A stretch of DNA of 7,119 bases from Opitutia bacterium (GTDB taxonomy: Bacteria; Verrucomicrobiota; Verrucomicrobiia; Opitutales; UBA953). This document shows, piece by piece, positions 6,400 to 7,119 of this stretch; position 1 is the first letter of the stretch, and every line of letters begins with the position of its first letter. A model generated the notes under the pieces. That model had not been told where the DNA came from and did no database searches. It was given only the letters and a program-made list of their open reading frames with translations. A program made the position numbers and the translations under genes. The stretch is taken from the NCBI GenBank assembly GCA_947378905.1, contig CANCLV010000051.1, positions 1-7,119 of the forward strand. The letters run 5' to 3'.

Positions 6400-7119
6400 T
6401 TAGGCTCCGAAGAGCAGGGTTTGTGGTTCTTCAATGTACTGCCGAACTTTGACCAAGAATGTAACGGCTTCTTTGCCGTCAATAATTCGGTGATCGTACG
6501 AGAGGGCGAGGTACATGATGGGTCGAATGACGATTTGACCTTTTTCGACTACAGGACGTTCCACAATATTGTGTAAGCCCATGATGGCTGCTTGTGGGTG
6601 ATTTAAAATGGGAGTGGAGAGCATCGAACCGTAGATGCCACCGTTGGAAATAGTGAAGACGCCGCCTTGGAGTTCAGGTAACTGAATTTTTCCGTCGCGT
6701 GCGCGTTTACCGAAATCGCTAATCGCATTTTCAATTCCAGCGAAACTCAGTTGATCGCAATCGCGAACGACCGGAACCATCAGACCTTTGTCAGTGCCAA
6801 CGGCTACGCCGATGTCATAGAAATTATTTTCAACAATATCGTCGCCATCGAGCTGAGCGTTAACGGCACGAACTTCTTTGAGGGCTTGAACGGCGGCTTT
6901 AACGAAGAAGGACATGAAGCCTAGTTTAATCCCGTATTTCTTGAGGAATTCTTCACCGTGGCGTTTACGAAGTTCCATGATTGGAGCCATGTTGACCTCG
7001 TTGAAGGTCGTGAGCATCGCTGTCTCTGACTTCGCTTGGACGAGTCGTTCCGCAATTTTACGACGTAAGGGAGACATACGTTTTCTTGACGTACGACCTT
7101 CACGACTAGGAATTTCAAC
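6400..7119 (-). CDS. sucB: 2-oxoglutarate dehydrogenase E2, dihydrolipoyl succinyltransferase, catalytic end (5' end outside window)
   Basis: The frame is open to the window edge: 14 codons (starting VEIPSREGRTSRKR) precede the first Met, which is therefore internal and not the start. The visible 239 residues form the 2-oxo acid dehydrogenase acyltransferase domain. It opens with MSPLRRKIAERL and contains LGFMSFFVKA, the VNAQLDGDDIV stretch, VGTDKGLMVPVVRD, FTISNGGIYGSMLSTPI, and the active-site SYDHRIIDG (His codon at 6490-6492, Asp four residues later). These match the SucB type rather than the pyruvate (AceF) type, especially the MSF-VKA, DGDD and GSMLSTPI-N-PQ segments. The enzyme transfers the succinyl group from lipoyl-lysine to CoA in the TCA cycle. 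The lipoyl and peripheral-subunit-binding domains should lie upstream, followed by E1 if the operon is of standard order. The protein ends TLLFGA. lpdA follows after 15 bp, giving an E2-E3 unit. Confidence 0.95.
   Translation of the reverse strand, partial: VEIPSREGRTSRKRMSPLRRKIAERLVQAKSETAMLTTFNEVNMAPIMELRKRHGEEFLKKYGIKLGFMSFFVKAAVQALKEVRAVNAQLDGDDIVENNFYDIGVAVGTDKGLMVPVVRDCDQLSFAGIENAISDFGKRARDGKIQLPELQGGVFTISNGGIYGSMLSTPILNHPQAAIMGLHNIVERPVVEKGQIVIRPIMYLALSYDHRIIDGKEAVTFLVKVRQYIEEPQTLLFGA

Noticed and set aside
6400..7077. Treating the Met at 7075-7077 as the start of a 225-residue acyltransferase
   Set aside because: The frame stays open to the window edge with residues typical of the linker before the E2 catalytic domain, so the Met is internal and the gene is a window-truncated sucB, not a short standalone catalytic domain.
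1..7119. Search for mobile elements, CRISPR arrays, tRNA genes or long repeats
   Set aside because: No transposase, integrase, regularly spaced repeats, terminal inverted repeats or tRNA-like cloverleaf was seen; nearly every base is within a housekeeping gene.

Overview
The window is a compact piece of a Gram-negative-type bacterial chromosome. It holds mostly housekeeping genes, with one less familiar gene pair at the left end. There are six protein-coding genes, two of them cut by the window edges, and one structural RNA gene. GC content looks moderate (somewhat under 50% by eye). A lone C-terminal SCO gene, a 2-oxoglutarate dehydrogenase E2-E3 pair and a Bacteria-type small SRP RNA point to a respiring bacterium with a TCA cycle. 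None of the four visible translation starts has a recognisable Shine-Dalgarno sequence. The active-site region of the valyl-tRNA synthetase (DTWASSWLW) and the nucleotidyltransferase type made me think of Verrucomicrobiota. That placement is a weak inference, and Bacteroidota-like lineages cannot be excluded from sequence reading alone.

Left region, + strand (1-1156): the 3' end of a SCO1/SenC-family copper chaperone gene overlaps by ATGA a gene for a membrane-anchored, histidine-rich protein. That protein appears to consist of two copies of a beta-rich domain, each carrying an HxHP motif. The pair reads as a translationally coupled unit, probably linked to copper delivery or respiratory oxidase assembly.

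Middle region, - strand (4786-1153): valS is followed after only 4 bp by a sugar-phosphate nucleotidyltransferase-like gene. The stop codon of that gene overlaps the stop codon of the converging left-hand operon, so there is no intergenic space at the junction.

Centre (4787-4983): a gene for the small (4.5S-type) signal recognition particle RNA lies on the + strand. It is divergent from valS, and it converges on lpd with about 30 bp between them.

Right region, - strand (7119-4984): the catalytic end of the 2-oxoglutarate dehydrogenase E2 gene (sucB) is followed after 15 bp by lpd (E3). The two form the distal part of a dehydrogenase-complex operon whose start, probably including E1, lies beyond the window.

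I see no mobile element, CRISPR array, tRNA or obvious horizontally acquired island. The least-explained element is the histidine-rich tandem-domain protein at 293-1156.
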